Of a stretch of 64,000 nucleotides of DNA, positions 1 through 9,459 are shown piece after piece. Under the pieces are notes generated by a model that worked only from the letters and a program-made list of their open reading frames with translations, was not told the origin of the DNA and did no database searches. The position numbers and the translations under genes were made by a program. Source of the DNA: Metabacillus arenae (GTDB lineage: Bacteria; Bacillota; Bacilli; Bacillales; Bacillaceae); contig NZ_JACXAI010000014.1 in assembly GCF_014773385.1 (NCBI RefSeq), positions 62,001 through 126,000 on the forward strand, given 5' to 3'. The stretch's first letter is position 1, and each line of letters begins with the position of its first letter.

Positions 1-31
1 TTTACAATAAATTCACAAAGGGGGTGCTTTT

Positions 32-3000
32 ATGATTCCGGAAGTGAAAAAAAGATACTACCATGTCATTCCGGGTAGACTCCGGATGGAGCTTTATGGG
101 ATATTTGAAAATCCTGAACGGGCTGAAAAATTTGTAGAAATTTTTTCTACCATTGACGGTGTCACATCAGTTAAAACTTCAGTTTCCAGGGGATGTATCC
201 TTCTTCATTATAATGAAGAAATTCTATCAATTGATCAGCTGCTTCCTTTATTAACGAAGTTTGAAGAAGTAGCTTGGAAACGTGATCATCAATATTACGA
301 TGATAACTCAGAAGCTGAAAAAGATCACGATACGGAAGAACAAGTTGCGGCAACTTCAGAGGCAGCAAATGTCCTGCCGTTTACCAATACTATGCCTAAA
401 CAATCTAAGCCTAAGGAAAATGCCCCTCTGCCATTAACATTGTCAGTAGGTGGATTTTGTGCATTAGGTTTGAAGCAGCTTTTTTTAGGGCGATCAGCAT
501 TAGCCCGCCATCCTGTCCCTTTTTATTTGAGCAGTGCATTTGCAGTTGCAACGGGATATCCTTTTTTTCGCCGTGGAATCGAGAGAATAGGGAATCGAAA
601 AGGTGCTTTAGTAGATTTTGTATTAGGTGCTAGTTCTCTTGCACTAGCTTTAGTACGAGAAAACCTTGTTGTTTTAGCAGGACTCTCGCTTCTTCAATAT
701 TTAAATTGGAAAAGAAGAGATGCGGTCCGAGATAACTGGCTGGATGAACCTACAGTCTCACCTGAAATCAAACGATATACGAAAAGGACAGGAATGTTAG
801 GAATAGTAGCTACTATTACAACATTGGCTATTACTCGTAACCCAATTGCTGCACTGGGAGTTTTATTAACAGCGAACCCGAGACCAGCTATCGTATCTGC
901 TGAATATACATGGAATCAGGCAGAATTGCTGGCAAAAGAAAGCGGATTGGTGAAACCTGAAAACGGGTCAATGTATCAATTATCCCAGATCAATACCTTT
1001 GTTTTTGAAGATGACGCCCTCTTCTCCAAAATGAACGACGCCTTGAATAAAGAAATTGCAGGCTTCACTGAGACGCTGCCTAAAGGCACGAATATAGCCT
1101 TTTCTCAAGGCGGATATAGTAAAAAAATAGAAGAGGCATTTCCTCACCTAAATGTTTTAACTTTAGAAGAGATTAAACATAAAAAGCGAGAAGAAGTTTT
1201 ATTTGTTCATGGGGAAAAGTCAAAGCAAGAACGCAAAATTGCTTCTTTTTATCCGACAATCGAAGCAGCCAAGCTAAACGAATTATCTGAAACGATAAAA
1301 ATTGTCCAGCAATTAAAACACACTACACAGAAACATATGAGGGTTACGAAGGTTTGGAATTTATTTGGACCAGCAATTGCATTAACCGCTTTTGCTTCTG
1401 CCCCTTTACTTGCATTGGTAGGAGACGCCTTAATATTAAGTTTTTTAGTTCATGCCAAGCATAGAAGTGAAAAGATGATGCTGCAAAAAATAATCCGGGA
1501 TAAAGAAGAATTGAAGCAGCCAGAAATGGATTGGCATGCATGTACTTCAGAAGACATTGTGGAGCGCTTTCAATCTAGCCCCTTATCTGGATTAAATGAT
1601 AAATTGATAAAAACTTGGACAAAGTCTTACGGGAAAAATAAACTTCAAGCAAAACAAGGTGAACATTGGTTTAAATCATATATCAGCCAATTTAAGGAAT
1701 TCGCAATGGCTATTTTAGGAGTAACCGCTCTTATAAGTATGTTCACTGGTCATTTGTTTGACGGCTTAGCAATGGGAACCATTTTATTATTAAATGCAGG
1801 AGTTGGAACTTTTCAGGAACGAAAAGCAAAACAGGCAGTTCAGACAATGACCAAATTTGTCCCTCCTAAATGTAAAGTCATTCGAAATGGTGAAATTTAT
1901 GAAGTTTCTGCAGAGGAGCTTGTGCCAGGAGATATCGTTGAACTTGAATCTGGAGAACGCGTCCCAGCAGATTTACGAATCATACAGGCATGGAATCTAG
2001 AAGTCGATGAATCAACGCTAACTGGAGAATCATTGCCAGTACAGAAAAATAGGCAGCCAATTGAAAGGGAAATACCAATTACGGATCGCGCTAACATGTT
2101 GTATATGGGAACACATATAACGAGAGGGAAAGGAAAAGCAGTTGTCGTTCAAACAGGAAATCAAACTGAAATTGGCCGGCTTTTTATGATGCTTTCTGAT
2201 CATGAAGAACAGGAAACACCATTACAAAAGCAAGTTACTCAAATCAGCAAGGCTTTTATGAAAGGAGCACTTCTGATTGGAGGAATTGTGTTTATAGCGG
2301 GTTTAATACGCGGAATACCATTGACAAATATGATGACGACGTCTCTTGCTCTAACAGCCTCAGCAATTCCAGAGGGATTGCCTGTTACCATCACAATTGC
2401 TCTGACTGCTGGGATTCTTCGAATGGCTAAGAAAGACTCTTTAACCAGAAAGCTTTCAGCACTGGAAACCCTAGGAAGGGTTAACGTCATCTGCTCTGAT
2501 AAAACCGGAACCTTGACCAAAAATGAAATGACTATCAAAAAGATAGCCACTTATAAACAAGAATTTAATGTTACCGGTGAAGGATATAACCCAATTGGAG
2601 AAATACAGTTAGATGATGGCAGAATTGAAGCTCATAAAGATTTAAATCAATTGCTGCAGATTGGGTTATTATGTAATAACTCCACAATAGAACAAGAGAA
2701 CAGCAAATGGATCGTGAAAGGAGATCCAACAGAAGGGGCTTTGCTGACTGTAACAAGGAAATACCCTTCATTATCTGAAACTTTATCAGAGTGGAAGCGG
2801 GAATATGAGGTCCCGTTTGATTCAGATCGAGGAATGATGACAGTTGCATGCCGTCAAAAAACTAATGATAAGGAATGTTTTGTTTTTACTAAGGGGTCAA
2901 TTGAAAAAATCATCTCACATTGCAAAACTGTGCAGGTAAATGGAAAAAAAGTCCCGCTAACTAAAATCATGAGGGAATCTATTTTACAGCAAGCAGAAAA

Positions 3001-4216
3001 ATATGCAGAAGATTCATATAGAGTTTTAGGTTTTGCTTTTCGTAAGCTGAAAAAGGATGAAGAATGCCATAATGAGATGGAGAATGGGTTAACTTACATT
3101 GGAATGGTTGGAATGATTGACCCTCCAAAAGAAGAAGTGAAAGATAGCATTCGAGAAGCAATAAATTTAGATATCACTCCAATTATGATCACAGGAGATC
3201 ACCCAATTACTGCTTTATCCATTGCAAAGCAAATTGGTATTGGATATTCACATGATCAAGTGCTTACTGGAGAACAACTGAATCAGCTTTCCGATTCGGA
3301 ATTTGAGAGAAGAATAGATGACATTCGAATTTATGCTCGCGTAACACCAAACCATAAGCTTCGAATCGTAACAACGCTGCAGAATAAAGGGTATATAGTA
3401 GCAATGACTGGTGATGGCGTCAATGATTCACTAGCGATTAAGAAGGCAGATGTTGGAATAGCAATGGGCCGGTCAGGAACTCAGTTAACGAAAGAAACAT
3501 CGGATATGGTACTTAAGGAAGACCATTTTGGTGCGATAGTTGATGGTGTAAAAGAAGGCAGAACTATCATTGGTAATATTAGAAAAGCATTGGGATGTTT
3601 ATTATGTGGAAATTTAGCCGAAATCATTGTCACAAGTACGGCTGTTATTGCAGGCCTTCCGCTGCCAATCGTTCCTATTCAGATTTTACTTATGAATTTA
3701 ATAACGGATGCATTACCAGCTATGGTGCTTGCCGTTAATCCTGGAAGCAAAACGAAGGAAAGAAAACGGCAAGAAATTGCAGATAAGGAACTATACCAAC
3801 AAGTCATTACTAGAGGACTTTTGTTAGGAATTGGTTCATTAGGATTGTTTGTGACCAGCCTGTCAATGGGAGCCCCAATAGCTGTAGCACAGACAACAGC
3901 CTTTGCAGCTCTAGTAGTTGGACAGCTCATTCAAACATTTTCATGGAGACAAGAAGGACAAACTGAATCTGTAAAAGATTGGTCAAAAGACCGATTCTTA
4001 ATCGGTGCTGTAGGCGTATCGTCCATCGCATTGCTTTCAACAATCTATATTCCTGGTTTAAACACAATTTTTAAAACAAGTGCACTATCATTGACAAGTT
4101 GGCTCCCTATTTTCCTTGTGGCAGGAATGTCCGCCTTCCTTGCAAAATCTGTGGTTAAGGTGATTCAAGCTCCAAAGAAATTGTTACAAAAGGAACCACT
4201 TGCTATGGCAGGCTAA
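32..4216 (+). CDS. Large cation-translocating P-type ATPase with N-terminal HMA-like domain
   Basis: ATP-driven cation pump of the inner membrane, 1394 residues, far longer than the usual ~900 for P2-type pumps. Visible core motifs: LTGES (TGES at 664-667), PEGLP in the M4 helix, phosphorylation motif DKTGTLT with Asp823, and hinge motif TGDGVND (GDGVND 1127-1132). PEGLP is typical of P2 (Ca2+-like) pumps, not of CPx heavy-metal pumps, yet residues 1-90 look like an HMA-type ferredoxin fold without a CxxC pair. Residues ~135-560 form an extra region with hydrophobic stretches before the canonical pump. The architecture recalls mycobacterial CtpI-like ATPases. The start is supported by AAAGGGGG at 17-24. 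It is followed after 41 nt by two small genes likely in the same operon. The transported ion cannot be told from sequence. Confidence 0.9.
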   Translation: MIPEVKKRYYHVIPGRLRMELYGIFENPERAEKFVEIFSTIDGVTSVKTSVSRGCILLHYNEEILSIDQLLPLLTKFEEVAWKRDHQYYDDNSEAEKDHDTEEQVAATSEAANVLPFTNTMPKQSKPKENAPLPLTLSVGGFCALGLKQLFLGRSALARHPVPFYLSSAFAVATGYPFFRRGIERIGNRKGALVDFVLGASSLALALVRENLVVLAGLSLLQYLNWKRRDAVRDNWLDEPTVSPEIKRYTKRTGMLGIVATITTLAITRNPIAALGVLLTANPRPAIVSAEYTWNQAELLAKESGLVKPENGSMYQLSQINTFVFEDDALFSKMNDALNKEIAGFTETLPKGTNIAFSQGGYSKKIEEAFPHLNVLTLEEIKHKKREEVLFVHGEKSKQERKIASFYPTIEAAKLNELSETIKIVQQLKHTTQKHMRVTKVWNLFGPAIALTAFASAPLLALVGDALILSFLVHAKHRSEKMMLQKIIRDKEELKQPEMDWHACTSEDIVERFQSSPLSGLNDKLIKTWTKSYGKNKLQAKQGEHWFKSYISQFKEFAMAILGVTALISMFTGHLFDGLAMGTILLLNAGVGTFQERKAKQAVQTMTKFVPPKCKVIRNGEIYEVSAEELVPGDIVELESGERVPADLRIIQAWNLEVDESTLTGESLPVQKNRQPIEREIPITDRANMLYMGTHITRGKGKAVVVQTGNQTEIGRLFMMLSDHEEQETPLQKQVTQISKAFMKGALLIGGIVFIAGLIRGIPLTNMMTTSLALTASAIPEGLPVTITIALTAGILRMAKKDSLTRKLSALETLGRVNVICSDKTGTLTKNEMTIKKIATYKQEFNVTGEGYNPIGEIQLDDGRIEAHKDLNQLLQIGLLCNNSTIEQENSKWIVKGDPTEGALLTVTRKYPSLSETLSEWKREYEVPFDSDRGMMTVACRQKTNDKECFVFTKGSIEKIISHCKTVQVNGKKVPLTKIMRESILQQAEKYAEDSYRVLGFAFRKLKKDEECHNEMENGLTYIGMVGMIDPPKEEVKDSIREAINLDITPIMITGDHPITALSIAKQIGIGYSHDQVLTGEQLNQLSDSEFERRIDDIRIYARVTPNHKLRIVTTLQNKGYIVAMTGDGVNDSLAIKKADVGIAMGRSGTQLTKETSDMVLKEDHFGAIVDGVKEGRTIIGNIRKALGCLLCGNLAEIIVTSTAVIAGLPLPIVPIQILLMNLITDALPAMVLAVNPGSKTKERKRQEIADKELYQQVITRGLLLGIGSLGLFVTSLSMGAPIAVAQTTAFAALVVGQLIQTFSWRQEGQTESVKDWSKDRFLIGAVGVSSIALLSTIYIPGLNTIFKTSALSLTSWLPIFLVAGMSAFLAKSVVKVIQAPKKLLQKEPLAMAG

Positions 4217-4257
4217 AGATTTCACCCTAGGAAATTAATTAAAAAGGAGGAAGCAGA

Positions 4258-4515
4258 ATGTTTCAAACTAATCTTCATCGATTCATAGTAGGTTCGGTCA
4301 TTATAGTGGCTGCTTCGACGTTGCTGCCTGTTGCAAGAGAAACATTAAAACCACTCGTTGGACAAGTGTCTCGTGAAATGCGTTTCTTCATTGTTTCAGC
4401 CAAGGAAGGACTTGAAGACATGGTGGCAGAGGTAAAAGCTGAACGAATGAAAAAACATGTAAACAACCAATTAGTTATTGAGTACAACGAAGTGGTTGAA
4501 GATATTGCGGAATAG
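4258..4515 (+). CDS. Small membrane-anchored protein, DUF5132-like
   Basis: 85 residues with one N-terminal hydrophobic segment (about residues 9-25, IVGSVIIVAASTLLPVA) followed by a charged, probably helical tail. It resembles the short DUF5132 proteins found beside HMA-domain/P-type ATPase genes; that family assignment is from memory of the type and is moderate. The start has AAAAGGAGG at 4242-4250. It lies 41 nt after the ATPase and is probably translated from the same transcript, suggesting an accessory or regulatory subunit of the pump. No metal-ligand motif is visible. Confidence 0.7.
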   Translation: MFQTNLHRFIVGSVIIVAASTLLPVARETLKPLVGQVSREMRFFIVSAKEGLEDMVAEVKAERMKKHVNNQLVIEYNEVVEDIAE

Positions 4516-4542
4516 ATAGGAATGATGAGAGGAGGGGAGCGT

Positions 4543-4788
4543 GTGTCTGAAAAAGATAGGCAAATCATTCAACAGTTGAAACAATCATTACTCCATTTAG
4601 ATGAGGCGTTGAATTTATCCATTCAAATGCTTAAGGAAAATGAAAATAACAAAAAGACAATTTCTGCTGTATGGGAAGAGTTTTTAAGTACCTTATTTGG
4701 ACGCATCAAAAGTAAAGCGAATGAAAACAATCTAAATTTATCTAAATTGATACCATTACCTAAGCTAACCCGATTTTTCAAAATATAA
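4543..4788 (+). CDS. Small soluble protein of unknown function in the ATPase operon
   Basis: 81 residues from a GTG start (MSEKDRQII...). An in-frame ATG at 4522 also exists, but GAGGAGGGG at 4529-4537 sits correctly before the GTG at 4543. The protein is rich in Leu, Lys and Asn, has no membrane segment and is probably all-helical (LKQSLLHLDEALNLSIQMLKEN). It starts 27 nt after the preceding stop and is followed by a terminator-like hairpin, so it closes the ATPase cluster. I do not recognise the family; its role would be inferred only from position. Confidence 0.65.
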   Translation: MSEKDRQIIQQLKQSLLHLDEALNLSIQMLKENENNKKTISAVWEEFLSTLFGRIKSKANENNLNLSKLIPLPKLTRFFKI

Positions 4789-4892
4789 AGCGGGGACACT
4801 ATCTGTCTTTCATGATTAAAGAGGATTCAAATATACAACATGATCATTGATTAATGGAAAGTGAAAATCCTATCCGATGTAAACTAAATATA

Positions 4893-4936
4893 AAAGAGCC
4901 TGTTTTGATCAATTTTTATTCAAAAACAGGCTCTTA
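4893..4936. terminator. Hairpin terminator after the P-type ATPase operon
   Basis: Inverted repeat AAGAGCCTGTTTTG / CAAAAACAGGCTCTT with an A/T-rich loop of ~14 nt. It lies ~105 nt after the last gene of the ATPase cluster. U-tracts are weak, so it may work on either strand. Confidence 0.6.
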
Positions 4937-5218
4937 AAATATTTCACGATGGAGCTTTTCGTAAAAAGCTCGACCCTAAGCAATATAATCCAATGTAATA
5001 AACTGCAATAGATCAAGAATTAGGCGCTCTACCTTTTTTTCAAAATGAATGAGCAGCGTCTTTTTGGTATTGCCTTTTCCTTACTTGATTGAAAGCTACC
5101 TTACTACACCCCCTAAATCTATGGGGAATTGAAAATGTTATGCGCCATATATATCTCATTATTATGTTATCCCTTGCATCATTTGATAGAAATGGAGGGA
5201 AATCTCTATAATTGAAGA

Positions 5219-5248
5219 AAATGTTTCAAAAAAATGAAACGTTTTTTA
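5219..5248 (+). terminator. Small hairpin followed by T run
   Basis: ATGTTTC ... GAAACGT stem with an A-rich loop, followed by TTTTTT. No gene lies directly upstream on this strand; the rest of 4789-5266 contains nothing else I can identify. Confidence 0.4.
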
Positions 5249-5266
5249 CATACCTAAAAAGTTAGC

Positions 5267-5302
5267 CATCAGTCGGGGATGAAGAAACCCCCACTGATGA
5301 AT
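5267..5302 (-). terminator. Terminator of ylaF
   Basis: CATCAGT-GGGG ... CCCC-ACTGATG inverted repeat just past the ylaF stop; read on the minus strand it is followed by CTTTTT. It insulates ylaF from the upstream region. Confidence 0.65.
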
Positions 5303-5317
5303 TATTCATTTTATGGA

Positions 5318-5503
5318 TTATGAACCATTTCGTTCACTCATTTTCTTTTTCATTACAAACCCGAAGCCCATAACTATGATTAAGCCGACAATCGATAAAA
5401 CAATGCCTAAAACACTTCGAAATCCAACAGCAACACCAGTCATTACCATACAGGCAGCTGCTAAAAAAGCAAGGACAAGAAAGAACCAATTTCCGATTTT
5501 CAT
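5318..5503 (-). CDS. ylaF: YlaF-like small membrane protein (DUF5325)
   Basis: 61 residues with two hydrophobic helices (about 5-24 and 29-51) and a basic C-terminus, as in Bacillus YlaF. An AAGGGG ribosome site lies ~10 nt before the ATG. It is divergent to typA exactly as in B. subtilis, where ylaF precedes typA. Function is unknown; the assignment rests on size, topology and gene order. Confidence 0.8.
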   Translation of the reverse strand: MKIGNWFFLVLAFLAAACMVMTGVAVGFRSVLGIVLSIVGLIIVMGFGFVMKKKMSERNGS

Positions 5504-5693
5504 TGTTGTACAACCCCTTAAATTTAACCTTACTAATAGTTTACAGAAAAAGATTCCGCTTTTCTACAATCTTTATGTTATAATATCGTAGGTTTATCCC
5601 GTTAGAACCGGAATTGTTCATCTAACCTTTTGAGTGATTATTTTCACCCGAAAGGAAGATTTACTATATTTTAAACTTTTAGGAGATGAAATT

Positions 5694-7538
5694 GTGAAAC
5701 TTCGAAACGATCTTCGAAACATTGCGATTATTGCCCATGTTGACCATGGAAAAACGACATTGGTTGATCAATTGTTACATCAGGCTGGGACTTTCCGTGT
5801 GAATGAGCAAATTGCAGAAAGAGCAATGGACTCAAACGATTTAGAGCGTGAACGCGGTATCACCATCCTGGCAAAAAATACGGCGATTAATTATAAAGAC
5901 ACACGTATTAACATTCTGGATACACCTGGTCATGCTGACTTTGGCGGAGAAGTAGAGCGGATCATGAAAATGGTTGATGGTGTTTTACTTGTTGTCGATG
6001 CCTATGAAGGCTGTATGCCCCAAACTAGGTTTGTTCTGAAAAAGGCTCTTGAACAGAATTTGAACCCGATTGTAGTGGTAAACAAAATTGACCGTGACTT
6101 TGCAAGACCGGAAGAAGTGGTTGATGAAGTAATCGACTTATTTATCGAGCTTGATGCTAATGAAGAGCAGCTTGAGTTCCCTGTTATTTTTGCATCAGCG
6201 ATTAATGGTACTGCCTCTACAGATCCAAACCCAGCTAACCAGGAAGAAAACATGGAGTCTCTTTTTGAAGCAATTGTTAAGCATATCCCTGCACCAGTTG
6301 ATAATAGGGATGAACAGCTTCAATTCCAAGTAGCTTTACTTGATTATAACGATTATGTTGGCCGTATTGGGATTGGCCGTGTATTTAGAGGAACAATGAA
6401 AGTAGGTCAACAGGTCTCTCTTATGAAATTAGACGGCTCTGTGAAAAATTTCCGAGTGTCAAAGATCTTTGGCTTCCAAGGCTTAAAAAGAGTTGAAATT
6501 GAAGAAGCTCATGCTGGCGACTTAATCGCAGTTTCAGGTATGGAGGACATCAATGTCGGAGAAACGGTTTGTCCAGTTGATCATCAGGATGCTCTGCCTG
6601 TTCTTCGGATTGACGAACCAACCTTACAGATGACTTTCCTTGTCAACAACAGTCCTTTTGCTGGCCGCGAAGGGAAATTTGTTACATCAAGAAAAATCGA
6701 AGAACGTTTGATGCAGCAGCTGCAAACAGATGTCAGCCTGCGAGTTGACCCTACTGATTCACCTGATGCTTGGGTGGTTTCGGGGCGCGGTGAGCTTCAT
6801 TTATCGATTTTAATTGAAAATATGAGACGTGAAGGCTATGAGCTGCAGGTGTCTAAGCCAGAGGTTATTGTAAAAGAAATCAATGGTGTTCGGTCTGAAC
6901 CAGTTGAACGAGTTCAAATCGATGTGCCTGAGGAATACACTGGAGCCGTTATGGAATCAGTTGGAGCCCGCAAAGGTGAAATGCTTGATATGATTAACAA
7001 TGGAAACGGCCAAGTTCGTTTAATATTCCATGTTCCTTCTCGTGGATTAATTGGGTACAGCACAGAGTTTTTGTCGTTAACAAGAGGATATGGCATTATC
7101 AATCATACGTTTGATAACTATGCTCCTATGCAGTCTGGCCAAGTTGGCGGGCGTCGTCAAGGTGTGCTGATTTCTATGGAAAACGGAAAATCCACCTCTT
7201 ACGGAATTCAAGGTGTTGAAGATCGCGGGGTCATATTTGTTGAACCAGGAACAGAAGTTTATCAAGGTATGATTGTAGGCGAGCATAACCGTGAAAATGA
7301 TCTAGTTGTAAATATTTGTAAAATGAAGCAGCAAACAAATATTCGTTCAGCTACAAAAGAACAAACAACTGGTATGAAAAAACCACGGATTATGTCATTG
7401 GAAGAATCTCTCGAGTATTTGAATGAAGATGAATACTGTGAAATAACTCCTGAATCCATTCGCTTAAGAAAGAAAATTTTAGACAAAAACGAACGTGAAA
7501 AAGCAGCGAAAAAGAAAAAGCTAGCAGGACTATCTTAA
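5694..7538 (+). CDS. typA: TypA/BipA ribosome-associated translational GTPase
   Basis: 614-residue GTPase that binds ribosomes and helps 50S assembly and growth under stress and cold. It begins MKLRNDLRNIAIIAHVDHGK, so the G1 motif AHVDHGKTT is near residue 14; DTPGH (G3) and NKID (G4) are present, followed by EF-G-like domains II, III and V and the BipA-specific C-terminal domain ending in a lysine-rich tail. GTG at 5694 is chosen over the upstream frame opening because AGGAGATG (5681-5688) precedes it and because family members start here. Length matches the family. Confidence 0.97.
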   Translation: MKLRNDLRNIAIIAHVDHGKTTLVDQLLHQAGTFRVNEQIAERAMDSNDLERERGITILAKNTAINYKDTRINILDTPGHADFGGEVERIMKMVDGVLLVVDAYEGCMPQTRFVLKKALEQNLNPIVVVNKIDRDFARPEEVVDEVIDLFIELDANEEQLEFPVIFASAINGTASTDPNPANQEENMESLFEAIVKHIPAPVDNRDEQLQFQVALLDYNDYVGRIGIGRVFRGTMKVGQQVSLMKLDGSVKNFRVSKIFGFQGLKRVEIEEAHAGDLIAVSGMEDINVGETVCPVDHQDALPVLRIDEPTLQMTFLVNNSPFAGREGKFVTSRKIEERLMQQLQTDVSLRVDPTDSPDAWVVSGRGELHLSILIENMRREGYELQVSKPEVIVKEINGVRSEPVERVQIDVPEEYTGAVMESVGARKGEMLDMINNGNGQVRLIFHVPSRGLIGYSTEFLSLTRGYGIINHTFDNYAPMQSGQVGGRRQGVLISMENGKSTSYGIQGVEDRGVIFVEPGTEVYQGMIVGEHNRENDLVVNICKMKQQTNIRSATKEQTTGMKKPRIMSLEESLEYLNEDEYCEITPESIRLRKKILDKNEREKAAKKKKLAGLS

Positions 7539-7580
7539 TACGTTTCTAAGTTCTATCATGGAAACAAAGGAGGAGTCTAA

Positions 7581-7898
7581 ATGGATAATGTTTCAGAACG
7601 TTTATCTTTTTTTGCGAGTCTTTACCGTGTCCAAGAGAATGCAGACTTAGGAATGTGGTTACTTTACTTCACGATTTTAGGCTTATCCATCATTGTTTAT
7701 AAATTGGGCTTTGCAAAGAAGCTGCCTATTCTAAAATCTGCTTTAATCTATTTATTTCTTGCACTTGGTTGTACGGTCTTAACCTTTTTAGGCATCTTTT
7801 TGCCTGTAGCCGAAGGCCTTGTAGTGGCAGCCTTAATCTTGATTATTTACAAAATTCGCCTCCATCGTGCAAAAAAAGAAGAGCGAACCATTTCATGA
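7581..7898 (+). CDS. ylaH: YlaH-like membrane protein
   Basis: 105 residues with three predicted membrane helices (about 24-42, 50-71 and 76-92) and a basic C-terminal end ([12 protein letters not shown]). It follows typA by 42 nt with AAAGGAGG before the ATG, the same order as in B. subtilis. Function is unknown. Its stop overlaps the next gene by 4 nt, suggesting coupled translation. Confidence 0.85.
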   Translation: MDNVSERLSFFASLYRVQENADLGMWLLYFTILGLSIIVYKLGFAKKLPILKSALIYLFLALGCTVLTFLGIFLPVAEGLVVAALILIIYKIRLHRAKKEERTIS

Positions 7899-8197
7899 GG
7901 AGTTTGCAAGATGCTTTATACAACTGGCTCAGTATTCAAGTTGTGGCAGATAGTAGGCCCGATGACTTGGCAGCAGCAGAAACAGCTCAGCTCTTTCAAG
8001 ACATATTAAAAGAAGAACATGACGTGGTTGTCAAAGAAATCATGAGAGATGAAGTGATGTATACCATTCACTTTTTAAAAAAAGGCGCGGAGCAGCAATA
8101 TCAATTTCCAGTGGATTTAATTGATGTCATGATTGACCAAATGAAGGAAGAGCCTGAGAAATTTAAAAATTATAACGAAAAAACTGATCAAGATTGA
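7895..8197 (+). CDS. Conserved hypothetical protein translationally coupled to ylaH
   Basis: About 100 residues from the ATG that overlaps the ylaH stop (ATGA). The frame is open further upstream inside ylaH, but the overlap start is the natural one. The protein is acidic and without membrane segments ([19 protein letters not shown], then [17 protein letters not shown]). I do not recognise a named family; it seems to be a Bacillaceae-type companion of ylaH. A terminator hairpin overlaps its 3' end. Confidence 0.75.
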   Translation: MRSLQDALYNWLSIQVVADSRPDDLAAAETAQLFQDILKEEHDVVVKEIMRDEVMYTIHFLKKGAEQQYQFPVDLIDVMIDQMKEEPEKFKNYNEKTDQD

Positions 8198-8213
8198 TGG
8201 TCAGTTTTTTTGT
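8179..8213 (+). terminator. Terminator of the typA-ylaH operon
   Basis: AAAACTGATCA ... TGATGGTCAGTT hairpin followed by TTTTTTTG, beginning inside the last codons of the preceding gene. Confidence 0.8.
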
Positions 8214-8616
8214 TGGTTGTAAAAGAAAGCCAGCTTAAAATTTGCAGCTCGATAAATTTGGGCTAGTTTGAATAAATAGTTCATATCCAGACCATCTGGT
8301 TCACATAGAAACCCTCTCATGGAAAGCTCGCTCATCTTTGGCTTACACTTGCAGGAACCCGATCCGAAAAAGTGGAGAACTGGCAACCAACATCCGAGAA
8401 CCCGCTCGTAAGCGGGAAGTCTCGCTCATCTCGGTAAACGCCAGAAAACATTCCCTCGAAAAAATTCAATCCGGCTCATAGAAATGGAAAATTGAATGAC
8501 ATTCATCTTTTAAGTTGTAAATAGGATTGGTATTCCATGTTAATAAGTAGTCCCCTCTAGGTGGGCCAAAGAAAGGTGGAGTGCCATTTATGTCGAAATT
8601 TGTTTTCTATTAATTT

Positions 8617-8645
8617 TTGAAAATGTAAGCGATTTCTGTTATAGT
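8617..8645 (+). promoter_or_regulatory. Near-consensus sigma-A promoter in a gene-free region
   Basis: TTGAAA at 8617-8622, a 17-nt spacer, and TATAGT at 8640-8645. No protein gene of credible size follows, so it probably drives the small RNA listed next. Confidence 0.6.
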
Positions 8646-8651
8646 AATAAT

Positions 8652-8745
8652 AGGTTGGATGGCATGTGTGGCCGTCATAGTATCTGGCGTAGGTGGGGCC
8701 AATACCGGGAACAGGGCATAGAAGAAATGTCCTTTTTCATTTGTA
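8652..8745 (+). ncRNA. Candidate small RNA (~90 nt) or very short peptide mRNA
   Basis: A G-rich stretch lies directly after the sigma-A-like promoter and ends in a hairpin (GGGCAT / ATGTCC) followed by TTTTTC, i.e. a promoter-to-terminator unit. It contains a possible 20-codon frame (MACVAVIVSGVGG...), but the ribosome site before it (AGGTTGG) is poor. The bases between contain G/C-rich segments (GGCGTAGGTGGGGCC) unlike the A/T-rich surroundings. I do not recognise an Rfam family. Together with repeats it occupies the long gene-free stretch 8198-9459. Confidence 0.4.
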
Positions 8746-8840
8746 TAAAATGAGCTTTTTTTATGTAATTGAAAGGTTTCCTCAAGAAATAAAAACGTTG
8801 ATGTATTAACGGGGTATAAAAGTATGCATAAATAAATGAA

Positions 8841-8878
8841 CAAAGTCAAACCCTTATGTAGGGGTTTGGCTTTGTTAT
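8841..8878. terminator. Strong hairpin, CAAAGTCAAACCC type
   Basis: CAAAGTCAAACCC / GGGGTTTGGCTTTG stem with a short loop, then TTATAAT. It could end a longer transcript from the promoter at 8617, or act on the minus strand. Confidence 0.55.
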
Positions 8879-8930
8879 AATATCAGAATTTATATGTTAT
8901 CTCATTATTGGCGGTTTAATAACAATATTT

Positions 8931-9264
8931 GTAATCTGTACACTACTTAGATTTGATGATTTATGTCGAATAATCGATATTTTGAAATTTTCGAAGATAA
9001 GTCTGCCGATTTCGTAGATAAATTTCAGATTTCGAAGATATAAGGGGAAAAATCGAAGATAAGTAAACGATTGGTGGGTGATCAAGAGCAAAAAGCTATT
9101 TGTTATGGAATGAACAAACAGAAATCGTTTGAAATATGGCCAAAATGACGCGAGCACCTTAAAGAACTAGTTAAAGTGTATAAAAAAATCAGCTCTTTCG
9201 CTGATTTCATCAATTCCCACCTCCGACCTCACCCCTTCAGAAAAACGCGTAGCGTTTTTCTTAT
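8931..9264. repeat. Dispersed intergenic repeat A, copy 1
   Basis: A ~330-bp A/T-rich block that recurs, clearly diverged, at 29769-30153. It contains a run of four short units built on TCGAAGATAAG / TCGTAGATAAA, spaced ~20-24 nt, then a conserved middle part (AAATCGTTTGAAAT, CCAAAATGA), then a hairpin ATCAGCTCTTTCGCTGAT, and ends with GAAAAACGC GTA GCGTTTTTC. No reading frame is shared between the copies, so it is a non-coding element. The 3' hairpin also occurs alone at 12960 and 14746. Confidence 0.75.
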
Positions 9265-9459
9265 TGCCTATAAGAAGTTTTATATTTATTTACATTATTT
9301 TACATATGGCAGTCTTTGCTAACAAGAGGAAAAACATTGTCTGTTTTTTTAAGGTTTTACATATCCAAATGAAAGCGTATTATAATCATTCCAGATAACT
9401 TAAGCACTTCCTCTAAAAGATTCAAATTCAGTCTTTTTGAAGTTGAAAGGAGAAAGCGT

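Noticed and set aside
2239-2849. Open frames antisense to the P-type ATPase
   Set aside because: No ribosome sites, low-complexity translations; the plus-strand frame is clearly coding with family motifs.
8610-9157. Minus-strand frames of 79 and 86 codons
   Set aside because: They lie in the promoter/hairpin unit and in repeat A; the second is not preserved in the other repeat copy.
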